Part shown: piece by piece, positions 9,304 through 17,238 of the stretch
Layout: each line of letters begins with the position of its first letter
Position numbering within the stretch: the stretch's first letter is position 1
Assembly (NCBI GenBank): GCA_003220685.1
Contig: QHTE01000055.1
Span: forward strand, 62,001-126,000
Reading direction: 5' to 3'
Origin: Candidatus Rokuibacteriota bacterium
GTDB taxonomy: Bacteria; Methylomirabilota; Methylomirabilia; Rokubacteriales; CSP1-6
DNA length: 64,000 bases
Program-made: the position numbers and the translations under genes
The notes under the pieces: model-generated
The model's database searches: none
What the model saw: only the letters and a program-made list of their open reading frames with translations
What the model was told of the DNA's origin: nothing

Positions 9304-9711
9304 TTAGCGGCCAGGCCGTTCCGGCTTCGCCGGCTTGTCGGGCTTCTCCACCTTGTCTGGCTTCGAGTGGTCCGGCTTGGCCGCGAGCTCTGGATGATGA
9401 TGCTCGTAGCTGCTGACGACCTGGCCGAGGTTCTTGTCCTTCACCAGTCCTTGCTCTTTCATCTGCTTGAAGACCTGTCCCCACCCGTCATGCGCCGCCT
9501 TCTTCTTTCCTGCAATCTGGTCGAGCGTGAGCGGCGTGGTCCCGCTACTGGTGCTCTGCGCCTCGAACAGAGCTCGGGCAATCTTCTGATCCCCCGGTGA
9601 GAGCTTAGCGAATGCACCGGTGCCCGTCGTCTGGGCCCACGCGCTCACCGCGACGCCGAGCGCGACGACCACGGCGAGCCCAAGTCGGGAAGCGTGGATC
9701 ACATTCTTCAT
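9304..9711 (-). CDS. Small periplasmic protein with Lys/Pro-rich tail
   Basis: The 135-residue precursor has a signal peptide (AVVVALGVAVSAWAQ, cleavage near residue 27). A helical domain of about 75 residues follows (KLSPGDQKIARALFEAQ, then LDQIAGKKKAAHDGWGQVF), resembling small proteins that carry a KKAAHDGWG element. The end is a low-complexity PDK-repeat tail (about 113-135), which may extend through peptidoglycan or bind acidic polymers. A GGAGGG ribosome site precedes the ATG at 9711. It is the first gene of a two-gene operon with the outer-membrane barrel at 8484-9296, which suggests a joint envelope role; the function itself is not known. Confidence 0.7.
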   Translation of the reverse strand: MKNVIHASRLGLAVVVALGVAVSAWAQTTGTGAFAKLSPGDQKIARALFEAQSTSSGTTPLTLDQIAGKKKAAHDGWGQVFKQMKEQGLVKDKNLGQVVSSYEHHHPELAAKPDHSKPDKVEKPDKPAKPERPGR

Positions 9712-10220
9712 TTGACCCTCCTGTCACGAGTTGACCCACGCTAACCGTGCATGCGGCGTACCACAGCCTTCGCGACACGAGGGTGTAGATGATTCTGCCG
9801 ATCGAGTAGTAACTTGGCGCCCGTCTGAAGGAAATGTCATCCAGAAACTCGTCAGATTCTAGACAAACGCCAGTGCCAGACGTGGCAATCAGACCCAGGC
9901 AGAATCTACGAGCGCGGAACCGCCTAAAGTTCAGGCCTGCTAGACTCCCGCCAGCCGTCCCAACCGAGGTTGCGCATGCGGTTGATTGGGCTCCGGCTTG
10001 ACCTCATGGGGATCCCGACCAGCATCGGGCCCGTCACGTGCCGTTCACACGAGGTGAATCATCGGCTCGTCGGGTGCTTCAGCACTCGCAGACTCCCAAA
10101 GGTGCTGACGACCGACACGCGACAGCACGAAGTCGTTCTCGATCTGTGCAATCTAGAAGGGTATTTCGGGGCTCCAGAAGGCGCTAGCATAGATTCGGCA
10201 CCACGCGATAGCCTGCTAAC
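9712..10220. other. Intergenic region between divergent operons
   Basis: About 500 nt upstream of both the minus-strand barrel operon and the plus-strand lipoprotein gene. An 84-codon frame (9970-10224) ends by overlapping the next ATG, but it has no family signal, no ribosome site and an unusual composition, so it is not called. Promoters for both sides must lie here but no good match was picked. Confidence 0.4.
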
Positions 10221-10622
10221 ATGAGCATTCAACGTACCGTCGCCGCGTTCCTCGTCCTCGCGATCACAGGCGGATGCGCCACCACGTCGCCCCGGCCAAC
10301 TCGAAGCGAGTTCGAAGACATCCCGGTGCCGCAGGGGCTGACCTACCAGGTCAGCGAGTCCACGATCATTGAGTCGCCCGCGGTGAAGGCGGCGCGGCTC
10401 GTCTACCGCGGCCGGCTCGAAGTCTCGAGCCTGAGCGACGCGATGCGGGCCACGCTCGAGACGAACGGCTGGCGCTATGTCAGCAGCACCTCCGTAGACG
10501 ATGTCACCAAGCTGGTCTACGAGAAGTCCGGGAGCTCGCTCGAGGTTCGCCTGATCGACGGCTGGTGGTTCACATACGTCGAGCTAACGGCGAGCCGCTC
10601 TCTGCAGCAGGCGACGAAGTAG
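10221..10622 (+). CDS. Lipoprotein of unknown function
   Basis: A 133-residue precursor with a lipoprotein signal: a basic start, hydrophobic VAAFLVLAITG, and a lipobox ending in Cys19 (TGGC). The mature part begins with a short Ser/Thr/Pro linker and then a domain of about 100 residues with the sequence EDIPVPQGLTYQ, a strand RLVYRGRLEV, a helix SLSDAMRATLETNGW and a C-terminal pair of strands. The arrangement VPxG....Y.GR....SL....M..NGW is one I associate with small envelope lipoproteins of delta-proteobacteria and relatives, but I cannot name a function. It is predicted to be anchored in the outer or inner membrane on the periplasmic side. It is not part of an obvious operon. Confidence 0.7.
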   Translation: MSIQRTVAAFLVLAITGGCATTSPRPTRSEFEDIPVPQGLTYQVSESTIIESPAVKAARLVYRGRLEVSSLSDAMRATLETNGWRYVSSTSVDDVTKLVYEKSGSSLEVRLIDGWWFTYVELTASRSLQQATK

Positions 10623-10692
10623 CGAGGAGCCTCAGCACCAGTCTTGCTCGGCGGAATCTCGTTCCGCCGGGCAGGGGTAGGCTGGGGGGACT

Positions 10693-10914
10693 CTACCGGC
10701 GCACCAGCGCCCAGCCGGATTTCTGGAGGTCCATTATGACGTCGCGGTGGCGCCGCTCGCCCTGGCGCCGCTCGCCCGTCGTCGGCTGATGGATTCGGCG
10801 ACGATCCCCTTGTCGGCGGTCGAAAAGCACGACGTCCTCGCTCTCGCTCACAAGTTTCATGTAGGCATAGGTGCCTGGCTTCGTGCGTGACACGATGAAT
10901 AGCGAACCCGCCAT
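10693..10914 (-). CDS. Small arginine-motif (DRR) protein, copy 2
   Basis: With the start placed at the inner ATG (GGGAG upstream at good spacing) the product has 73 residues and begins MAGSLFIVSRTKPGTY. It shows the compact form of the family: an opening strand (LFIVSR), a helix (YMKLVSE), a strand plus motif (VVLFDRRQGDRR, residues 28-39), and a second cluster (GERRQGERR, 47-55). A helix and the closing strand GWALVR follow. A longer frame begins at 10971 but adds an arginine-rich leader absent from the other copies. No membrane segment or known domain is present. The dense arginines suggest RNA, DNA or phosphate binding, which is only a guess. Confidence 0.6.
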   Translation of the reverse strand: MAGSLFIVSRTKPGTYAYMKLVSESEDVVLFDRRQGDRRRIHQPTTGERRQGERRHRDVIMDLQKSGWALVRR

Positions 10915-10971
10915 CGTCGTCTCCCTCAGGTTCCTTCGTCCGAGCAAGCGTCGAACCGACCAGCAAGGCAA

Positions 10972-11377
10972 GATGGTAAAACCCCGGATGTCCCAGACAA
11001 AACTATTTGGTCAATGGCTGACCTATACGAGCGGTACCGTGCAAGAGATCGCGAGGACGCAGGATCCAGTAGCCATGAGGTCTGCTAGACGCCGCTTCTA
11101 GGCGTGCTCTTCATACGGTCTGGAGTGCTCGGGCCGTATCCAGCGCCGGTATCACGGGCTCGCTCTTGCTGCCCTTCGCCCTCGCCATCGGACGTGGCGA
11201 GCGCAATGCTGCGTGGATAACGAGTGGGCTGGCTATCGTTGTCGCAACCGCGCCATTGAATGGGCCACCGCGAGGCTAGGGATGTTCTGCGTCTCGGGTC
11301 GGATGTCTCGCTAGTAGTTAGTGCTCGCTGCCCTCGTACGACCGCGCGCTCTGGGCGCTACGCACGCGGCTCGACTC
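10972..11377. other. Gene-poor stretch before the sigma-factor remnant
   Basis: About 400 nt without a supportable gene. Between roughly 11081 and 11278 one plus-strand frame encodes two hydrophobic segments (GITGSLLLPFALAIG and WITSGLAIVVATAPL) but has no ATG, GTG or ribosome site, so it may be part of a lost membrane protein. Confidence 0.35.
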
Positions 11378-11587
11378 ATGGGACGGGGATTGGGCACGTC
11401 GCGGTGCGAGCGGGTGCTCGACGGTGCCCGGGAGGCCTTCGGGCTCCTGATCGACCGGCATCGCGAGTCCGCGACCCGATTCGCCCTGCGGATCCTGCGC
11501 GTGCGGGCAGACGCCGAGGACGTCGTGCAGGAGGCATGGCTATCGGTCGCTCGCCGTACAATAGGTGGGTGTTGGAGATCGCCCTAA
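11378..11587 (+). pseudogene. ECF-type sigma factor remnant (region 2 only)
   Basis: This frame contains LDGAREAFGLLIDRHRESAT followed by RFALRILRVRADAEDVVQEA and WLSVARR. Together these are the complete region 2 of an ECF sigma factor: the -10-binding helix with the conserved D-AEDVVQEAWL motif. It then runs into unrelated sequence and stops; the linker and region 4 helix-turn-helix are missing. Usual length is about 180 residues, against some 55 recognisable here. A different frame, the membrane protein starting at 11569, begins inside its last codons. Confidence 0.7.
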
Positions 11588-11988
11588 CGATCGTCGGCGG
11601 GCTGATTCTCTTGGTGCTGACCTACTTCGTGGGCGTGAGGCGCGGCAAGAGGTATCGAGAGGAGGATCGGGTCGCTGCGGCCGAGCACGACGCGGATCAC
11701 CGAATCGATAGGGTCGTCCAACGATACGTGCTTCTCGTTCGCACCAACCAGACCGGTGCGCTGCACGGCCTGCTCGTAGCGGGCGTCAAGAACCTTCGGT
11801 CTTCTGACGAGATCCGGTTGGCGCGGGAGCGGGCCACCGCGCAGACCGGCAACGATCCTCTACGCGAGTATTCGCTGGATGGTGGTGTGAATCTGAAGGA
11901 GTTCGTCGAAGCGTGCGACTTCGATAACGTGTCCCTCAAGAACGATCGGGACCTACTCGCACGGTACGGCAAGCGGCGAGATGCCTAG
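11569..11988 (+). CDS. Single-span membrane protein of unknown function
   Basis: A GTG start gives 139 residues opening with a strong transmembrane segment (IALTIVGGLILLVLTYFVGV) and then a basic stop-transfer RRGKRY. That predicts an N-out/C-in anchor with a cytoplasmic domain of about 110 residues. The soluble part is helical and charged, with IDRVVQRYVLLVRTNQTGAL near its start and DFDNVSLKNDRDLLARY near the end; I do not recognise it. The track frame extends 100 codons further upstream, but that part is out-of-frame sequence of the sigma-factor remnant, so the GTG next to the membrane segment is preferred. No strong ribosome site is visible. Confidence 0.55.
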   Translation: MLEIALTIVGGLILLVLTYFVGVRRGKRYREEDRVAAAEHDADHRIDRVVQRYVLLVRTNQTGALHGLLVAGVKNLRSSDEIRLARERATAQTGNDPLREYSLDGGVNLKEFVEACDFDNVSLKNDRDLLARYGKRRDA

Positions 11989-12089
11989 ATCCCGTCCAGA
12001 GCAGAGGAGCCCTTGAGGTCGTCGGCCACGCGCTGAACGCCGCGTGCGCCGGAAGGCTCTCGCGTAGTCGCGCGTTGTACGCTCGAGGC

Positions 12090-12564
12090 GTGAGCCTCGG
12101 GGATTGGCTGCAGGAGCAACTCTTCGCGCGCCGCATCGTGCTCGTCACCGGTCGGCTCGACGATGCCGCGGCGGCCAACGCAGCGGCCGCGCTTCTGGCG
12201 CTGGACGCCTCCGGGAACCGGCCTATCGAGTTTCACCTGGACAGCCCCGACGGTTCGCTCGAGGCGGCTTTCGTCCTGGTGGACACGGCCGACACCTTGC
12301 GCTCAACGCTGCGTGTCCTTTGCCGGGGGCAAGTCGGTGGCCCGGCCATCGCGGTGGTCGCGGCCGCCGATCACCGCGCCGCCGCGCCGCACACGCGGTT
12401 CCACCTCTCACAGCCGACGGGGCGGTTCACCGGCACCCCGGATGAGATCGCCGCCCGCCGAGGAGATCGCCGAGGACATGCGGCGCGGGCGCTTTCTCGA
12501 CGCACGGGAAGCGCTCGACTATGGCCTCATCGACGAGATCACCGCCGGCAAGTCGACGAATTGA
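12090..12564 (+). pseudogene. ClpP-like (serine-protease fold) protein, degenerate, with internal deletion and frameshift
   Basis: The first frame (start GTG at 12090) reads like ClpP/SppA-fold proteins: a front helix, RRIVLVTGRLDD, then IEFHLDSPDGSLEAAFVLVD, RVLCRGQVGGPAIAVVAAAD and PHTRFHLSQPTG. After TPDEIAA the frame changes near 12455, and the end of the fold continues as AEEIAEDMRRGRFLDAREAL then DYGLIDEITAG. About 25 residues of the handle helix between the two are missing. In addition, the positions of the ClpP catalytic Ser (within GMAASMG) and His (IHQP) are occupied by other residues (GGPAIA and LSQP). So even an unbroken ancestor was probably not a protease. A call of an expressed gene is unlikely. 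Confidence 0.65.
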
Positions 12565-12575
12565 GCTCCCGCGGC

Positions 12576-12827
12576 CTACCCTTGGCTGAGGGCGAGATCA
12601 GAGCGGTCGTACTCCGGGCTCGAGTCGGTGCCGGCCGGTTGCGCGTCCACGGGCTCGCGCCAGAGAGGCGTGGTTACCGCGCCGCGCGGCCTCGCGGGCC
12701 CGCTGACCGAGGTTGCGCCTTGCGTATGAGAGCGGCCGGACGCCTTCTCGAGAGCCCAGCCCGTACCCAGCACAGCGAGCATGACGAATGCACTGAGACC
12801 GATCGTTCGCTGAGTCCTGTTCATCAT
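12576..12827 (-). CDS. Small membrane-anchored or secreted protein
   Basis: An 83-residue product with an N-terminal hydrophobic segment (TIGLSAFVMLAVLGTGWAL, residues 8-26), preceded by basic residues, followed by a Ser/Pro/Arg-rich tail with no recognisable domain. The segment could be an uncleaved anchor or a signal peptide. A very good ribosome site (GGAGGGAGGA) sits just before the ATG-ATG start, which is the main reason to call the gene. It converges on the ClpP-like remnant, with 11 nt between the stop codons. Function unknown. Confidence 0.5.
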   Translation of the reverse strand: MMNRTQRTIGLSAFVMLAVLGTGWALEKASGRSHTQGATSVSGPARPRGAVTTPLWREPVDAQPAGTDSSPEYDRSDLALSQG

Positions 12828-12880
12828 CCTGTCCTCCCTCCAAAATTCCGGAAGCCTCTCACAGCACCTGCCTCGACGAA

Positions 12881-13237
12881 CTAAGTCGATCCGCAGGCCA
12901 TGGCGACGATGTGCTCAAAGGGGGCGAAGTCAACCGGCTTGGGAACGTAAGCGAAGAGCCCGAGCCTGAAGATCGCTTCGGTCGCTTCGCGCTTTGTGCC
13001 CCTGCTCGCCGCAATGATCGGGATCGTGCGGTCGTGCTGGCGGAGCTTGCTCACGATCGGGAAAGAATCGAACCCGTCCATCTCGCGCTCGAGGATGATC
13101 AGATCCGGGCGCCCCTGGGTGAGCGCGGCCGCGACCACATCGTACTGACACCCGTGGTGGAACGGCGCGAAGCAGTCCTTCAGCCGTGGTATCTGCGCCT
13201 GGTCGTTATCGAGGATGAGCACTCGTTTCGATTTCAC
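12881..13237 (-). CDS. Stand-alone receiver domain with Glu at the phosphorylation site
   Basis: The 118-residue product has the (beta/alpha)5 layout of CheY-like receivers: KRVLILDND at the first strand (D10, D12), DLIILEREMDGFD at the third, PIIAAS at the fourth (S78 in place of the usual Thr/Ser), and YVPKPVDF with the conserved K100. The phosphoacceptor position, normally Asp five residues after the D of DLIIL, is Glu50. Such D-to-E changes often mimic constant phosphorylation or mark pseudo-receivers. A GGGAGGAG ribosome site fixes the GTG start at 13237; the frame is open to an upstream ATG at 13276 but without such a site. No output domain and no kinase next to it. Confidence 0.75.
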   Translation of the reverse strand: MKSKRVLILDNDQAQIPRLKDCFAPFHHGCQYDVVAAALTQGRPDLIILEREMDGFDSFPIVSKLRQHDRTIPIIAASRGTKREATEAIFRLGLFAYVPKPVDFAPFEHIVAMACGST

Positions 13238-13943
13238 GGCTCCTCCCATTTTGAGCGCCGGCCAACTCCACCGCATACCTGGTGCCAGATCCGAGAATCA
13301 CACCGAGGTACTATTCTCGGGCGTTTGGAAAGCACCGACGACACGTGGCAGGTAACTTTCTAGCCTGCCAGGTGGAGAGAATTGTTCAGGACGAGGTCAC
13401 GCCGTTCCAGTTATCCAAGAAATGCGGACAGGCTACTTGTCTCTCCATGACGATGGTTCGATCGGCGAGGACGGAAGCGTAGTCCAAGGGCTGCAACGCA
13501 CGAAGACGGTCAACCGACTCGAGTTTGGTTCCGCAGCTTTCACGGCGCTGACGATAGGCGTGCACGCTGCAGACAGATGGAACCGCTCCCTCCGTGCGTC
13601 GTCTGACAGGGCGACGAGCTCGGCGAATTCCTGGACGGACGCATCGAGCGTCAGAATGATGGCAATGACACCGACAGTCACGCCCTTGGCGAGCCCCATC
13701 AACATCGGAGTGGCTCGTCGCTGGGTTCACCGAAGGATCGTCCCATGTCGACCAGAGGTGCATAAGAGGTGCCGGGGCAGGAAGTGAGCGTGAGTGGGCG
13801 TTTGCATGCGGTCGTCGCCGGTTGGTTCGGGACAGAACGCTCCAGCTAGTCGGGCAACCCGCCCTATTATGGCGCTGGTGGCTCGGAAAGTTTCCGGAGA
13901 CCCTCTTCCCCGTGGAGCTCCAACCCCCCCTGCCCTCCACCTT
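13238..13943. other. Gene-poor stretch between receiver gene and GAF remnant
   Basis: About 700 nt. The only candidate is a minus-strand frame at 13433-13705 (90 codons) with a hydrophobic start (GLAKGVTVGVIAIILTL) and a short helical part (EFAELVALSDDARRERFH). It lacks a ribosome site and its last third looks non-coding, so it is left as a possibility only. Confidence 0.35.
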
Positions 13944-14233
13944 CTTCGCGGCTGTTCCCACCTGGCGGAACTCCTCGAAGCGTAGGTGCACCGGGTCGGC
14001 GTCACGAATCACGCGATTGGAGACCAGGTCCTCGCGACCGCTGGTGAGCGGGCCGTGATGGGCGGCACCACGCACGAACTCCCCTTCCCGCAAGAGGACG
14101 TTGCGTCATATGCCCCGCAGACCCGTACCGCATTCGTCGCGATGGTATCCAGCAATTCCGCCTCGCGCTGCAGCGCCTCCGCCAGACGCCTGGCTTCGAC
14201 CTTCGCGTGCGCGCGTTTTGGACGCCGGCGCAT
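13944..14233 (-). pseudogene. GAF-domain (sensor kinase) remnant, frameshifted
   Basis: Two frames join into part of a GAF sensor domain. The first is VEARRLAEALQREAELLDTI followed by ATNAVRVCGAYDA. After a shift near 14100 it continues as REGEFVRGAAHHGPL, DLVSNRVIRDADPVHL and FRQVGTAAKK. The LDTIATNAVRVCGAYDA plus AHHGP pairing is typical of GAF domains in large soil-bacterial histidine kinases. Neither the rest of the GAF domain nor a kinase core follows, so this is a fragment. Confidence 0.55.
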
Positions 14234-14525
14234 CAGCCTCTCCTACAGAGGAGTAGGAGAGTCCTCGGCGCATGAATAAGCGGAGCGCGCCGTCAACAAA
14301 GCGCGCCGTCAGCTAGAAGACGCTGGACTGTCAGACGTGATCCAACACGGCACTCGTCGGTCAGCCGGGCTGTGCTGAGCGGCCTCACGTGTCCGAGTCG
14401 ACCGCGCTCGGCCCTCGCGATTTCCAGGCTCTGTGATGAGCCTCCGTACCTGGCACTCCCTCTGCACTGGGCCCCCCGCGAAGCAATAGTGCTCGCGAAC
14501 GCGCAAGAGTTGAGGAGTGCCAACG

Positions 14526-14825
14526 ATGATGAGGGTGACGGTCTACATGGGATGGCAGATCGAATCGCGATCCTACAAGGCAGACTCCGATCGCTGGTGG
14601 CCCAGAGCGCTGGTGAGCATCTTCGAAGGTGGCAGGTTCCGCACGCACGACGTCCGCGCATTGCTCACCGTGACGTTCGACACGGCGCGAGACGCTGACG
14701 ACTATGCCGTCAGGATGGCGAAGAAATGGATCGAGGACAGCTACTACCGACCGATCGTGTCTTCGGCCGCCGCGATAATGCCCGCCAGCTCCCTGGCCAG
14801 CGCGACACACGAGCGCGTGTCGTAG
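14526..14825 (+). CDS. Small conserved-looking protein of unknown function
   Basis: 99 residues beginning MMRVTVYMGWQIESRSYK. The first 75 residues look like a compact alpha/beta domain: a strand with W-Q-I-E-S, a WWPRALVSIFEGG hairpin, then FDTARDADDYAVRMAKKWIED, a helix with the TxxxADxYAxxMAKxWI spacing often seen in tiny stand-alone domains. The last 25 residues are of lower quality and overlap, on the opposite strand, the 3' end of the HpaB-type gene by 82 nt. A GAGGAG ribosome site 8 nt upstream selects the ATG at 14526 over a GTG at 14517. Function not known. Confidence 0.55.
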   Translation: MMRVTVYMGWQIESRSYKADSDRWWPRALVSIFEGGRFRTHDVRALLTVTFDTARDADDYAVRMAKKWIEDSYYRPIVSSAAAIMPASSLASATHERVS

Positions 14826-16204
14826 GTGCTCGCGAGCCGCTGCTTGTTGGTGGCGAGACTGCCCACGTTGTACATCTCGAACAGAAGCTGGCGCGAGCCG
14901 AACGAGTCGCACGCGTACTCCCAGGCCAGCTTGAGCAGACGGAAGCGCTCCGGCGCGCCCTCGTCGTGGGCGACGAAGTAGCGGTGCAAGTGCGGTCCGA
15001 TGTCGGCGTTGTGGAGATCGGCCTGGCCCGGCGCCATCAGGAGACCGGGACCGCAGAGCTCGCGGATGTGCTGCAAGATGGACGGGTAGCGCTCGATCGC
15101 GAAGGTGCGCGCCGCTAGCGCCGTCGTCGGATTGGGCAACGCCAGGCCGGACGGTGAGCGCACCGGATTCGCCTCGGCCGCCTGAATGCAAGAGCGCAGC
15201 GTCTCGAGATAGACCATCGTATCGGCCAGGGCCGTCTGAACCGACGGCTGCGCCGCGCTGCCCAGCGAATCGGCAATCGCCGCGCAGATGCCGAGCAGCA
15301 CCTCGGCCTTGACGGCCAAGCGCACCAGCACGTACCAGGGGCCGAGACCCACGGCGCCCTGAAAGAGCCGCGCTGCGAAGGCGAGATCGATGGCCGGGGA
15401 TTGCCGCAGATAGAACACCCGCTCCCACGGGACGAACACGTCGTCGAACACCACGATGGAATCCATTTCGTCCCAGGACGGGCTGACGGGATGGTCCGCG
15501 AGGTTCGACGACGCCAGCGGCTCCCGACAGATGACGTGGACGCCTTCGGCGTTCACCGGCGTCGCGAAGTACACATCTTCCTCGGGCCTGAGGTCGGGTC
15601 GAGGCGGGGCCATGCAGAAGAGCTCGTTGGCGTACGGGGCCTGCGTCCCCACTCCTTTCGCGCCCCGCATGACGACGCCGCCGGGGCGGCGTGCCGTGAC
15701 TCGCAAGGGCTCCTGCTTGGAGGCGGGGTGATTGCGATGATGCAGGGGATCGCTGAACACGGTCGCGATGCTGCGATCGTTCTCGCGGCAGTACTCGAAG
15801 TAGCTAGCGACGTGCTCGGCGAACGCGGGGTCCTCCTTGCCCAGCAGGTCGCGGATGTCGTAGAGGCCGAGCACCACCGTCGCCAGATGCTGGGGTAGGC
15901 GCGCCGCGACGCCGCCCGCCCGGCGCACGAGGCACTCGTACATGCGCCGCTGGAGCGCCAGGTCGTCCACGGACCGGGGTGGCAGATAGGCCCGGCTGAC
16001 CGGCCCGCCTGTGCTGGGCGACGGGAACGTCAGGAGATCGCGGTACCCGGCGTCGTGCTGCAGGTCGTAGACCGCGGCCACGCTGCGAGCGCAGCCAGCC
16101 AGCGCCGGATGGGTGGTGACGTCCTCGACCCGCTCGCCCATCAGCCACAGGCGCCGCCCGTCCCTGAGGCTCTCCAGATATTCCTCCCCTCGACGTACCG
16201 GCAT
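14744..16204 (-). CDS. HpaB-type FADH2-dependent flavin monooxygenase (4-hydroxyphenylacetate 3-hydroxylase family)
   Basis: Large oxygenase component that uses reduced flavin delivered by a separate reductase to hydroxylate phenolic rings. The 486-residue protein matches family length and order: an N-terminal RRGEEYLESLRDGRRLW (a hallmark of this family), DVTTHPAL, the ARRPGGVVMRGAKGVGTQAP barrel region, DSIVVFDDVFVPWERVF and the helical C-terminal bundle with PGLLMAPGQADL. An AGGAGGTGG ribosome site fixes the start at 16204; the open frame runs 16 codons further without support. No flavin reductase gene is next to it. It lies downstream of a TauD dioxygenase, so it is probably part of an aromatic or related catabolic unit. 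The actual substrate is unknown; relatives also act on chlorophenols or 4-hydroxybutyryl-CoA. Confidence 0.88.
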   Translation of the reverse strand: MPVRRGEEYLESLRDGRRLWLMGERVEDVTTHPALAGCARSVAAVYDLQHDAGYRDLLTFPSPSTGGPVSRAYLPPRSVDDLALQRRMYECLVRRAGGVAARLPQHLATVVLGLYDIRDLLGKEDPAFAEHVASYFEYCRENDRSIATVFSDPLHHRNHPASKQEPLRVTARRPGGVVMRGAKGVGTQAPYANELFCMAPPRPDLRPEEDVYFATPVNAEGVHVICREPLASSNLADHPVSPSWDEMDSIVVFDDVFVPWERVFYLRQSPAIDLAFAARLFQGAVGLGPWYVLVRLAVKAEVLLGICAAIADSLGSAAQPSVQTALADTMVYLETLRSCIQAAEANPVRSPSGLALPNPTTALAARTFAIERYPSILQHIRELCGPGLLMAPGQADLHNADIGPHLHRYFVAHDEGAPERFRLLKLAWEYACDSFGSRQLLFEMYNVGSLATNKQRLASTYDTRSCVALARELAGIIAAAEDTIGR

Positions 16205-16319
16205 GGCGCCACCTCCTCGAAGAGCGAGACACGCCGATAGTACACAATTCACCGAGCGCGTGAGCCCACGCCGGCGAGACGCCGGCTAGGGCGCAGAGTC
16301 ACCTCGTCGGGTCGACCGG

Positions 16320-17198
16320 CTATGTGCCGGGGATGGGAGGGGTGCCGGCGAGCGTGGTCCGGCGCACGTCGCGCACTTCCCGATAATCGAAGCGCCGGGC
16401 TCGGTGCATCGTCGCGCGGTTGTCCCACATGACCAGGTCGCCCGGCTTCCAGGCGTGGGAATAGACGAGCTCCCGCTGCGTCGCGTGTTCCGTGAGGTCG
16501 CGCAGGAAGATGCGTGCCTCGGGGACGGTCCAGCCCACGATGGCCCCGGCGTGCGCAGAAAGGAAGAGCGACGGCCGCCCGGTCACCGGGTGCCGGCGCA
16601 CGAGAGGATGACGGACGGGCGCGAAGGCGGCGATCTCTTCGGCGGTGAGATCGACGAAGCCGATCGTCTCGCGCGAGTAGATGAGCGAGTGCTCGCAGAT
16701 CAAGCTCGCTACCTCGGCCCTGGTGCGCGCGTCGAGGGCGTCGTAGGCCCCGCGCATGTCGGCGAACTCGGTGTTGGCGCCCCACGACGGGATGACGCGC
16801 CCCGAGAGCAGCGAGTACTTGGCCGGCGCCGGGCGGAAGGAGCTGTCGGAGTGCCAGAGCCGGTCGCCCAGCTTGAAGAACCAGACGCGATCCTCAACCG
16901 ACATGATCTGGCCGTGGCGGTCCAGGTTGGAGAAGTCCGCGATGCCCGGACCGAGACGCTGGTCCTCGCCCTTGCGGATGTGGCCGGGCGTCTTGTAGCT
17001 CTCGAGCTCGCCGAAGTTGAGCGTGAAGGCGATCTGCTGCTCGTCCGTCAGGCGTTGATCGTGAAAGACGAGCACGGCGTAGGCGTCCATCCCTGCCTCG
17101 ATCGCCGCCACGTCCGCGCCGTCGAGCGGCGCGGTGATGTCCACTCCCGAAACCTCTCCGGCGAACGCGCCGCGCAGCGGCCGGATCGACAGGGACAC
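16320..17198 (-). CDS. TauD/TfdA-family Fe(II)/2-oxoglutarate dioxygenase
   Basis: 292 residues, normal for the family, which oxidises substrates such as taurine, sulfonates or aryloxyalkanoates with 2-oxoglutarate as co-substrate. The iron triad is visible: H116 and D118 in LWHSDSSF, and H265 in MWDNRATMHRARRFDYR, with the following arginines to bind 2-oxoglutarate. The start is a GTG with a GAGGAGTG ribosome site close before it. The gene lies 40 nt after a NudC-type gene and 115 nt before an HpaB-type monooxygenase on the same strand. The sequence differs clearly from the second TauD protein at 56855. Substrate not predictable. Confidence 0.92.
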   Translation of the reverse strand: MSLSIRPLRGAFAGEVSGVDITAPLDGADVAAIEAGMDAYAVLVFHDQRLTDEQQIAFTLNFGELESYKTPGHIRKGEDQRLGPGIADFSNLDRHGQIMSVEDRVWFFKLGDRLWHSDSSFRPAPAKYSLLSGRVIPSWGANTEFADMRGAYDALDARTRAEVASLICEHSLIYSRETIGFVDLTAEEIAAFAPVRHPLVRRHPVTGRPSLFLSAHAGAIVGWTVPEARIFLRDLTEHATQRELVYSHAWKPGDLVMWDNRATMHRARRFDYREVRDVRRTTLAGTPPIPGT

Positions 17199-17238
17199 GG
17201 GTCACTCCTCTCGACGACGAAACGCGATCACGACGCGA

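Noticed and set aside
9970..10224. 84-codon ORF overlapping the lipoprotein start
   Set aside because: No ribosome site, no domain and no codon-position bias that I can see; the ATGA overlap may be chance.
13433..13705. 90-codon minus-strand ORF with hydrophobic start
   Set aside because: Lacks a ribosome site and its second half looks random; kept only as a note in the intergenic entry.
14280..14320. Two copies of AGCGCGCCGTCA close together
   Set aside because: A single tandem pair with no spacer structure or further copies; not a CRISPR or satellite array.
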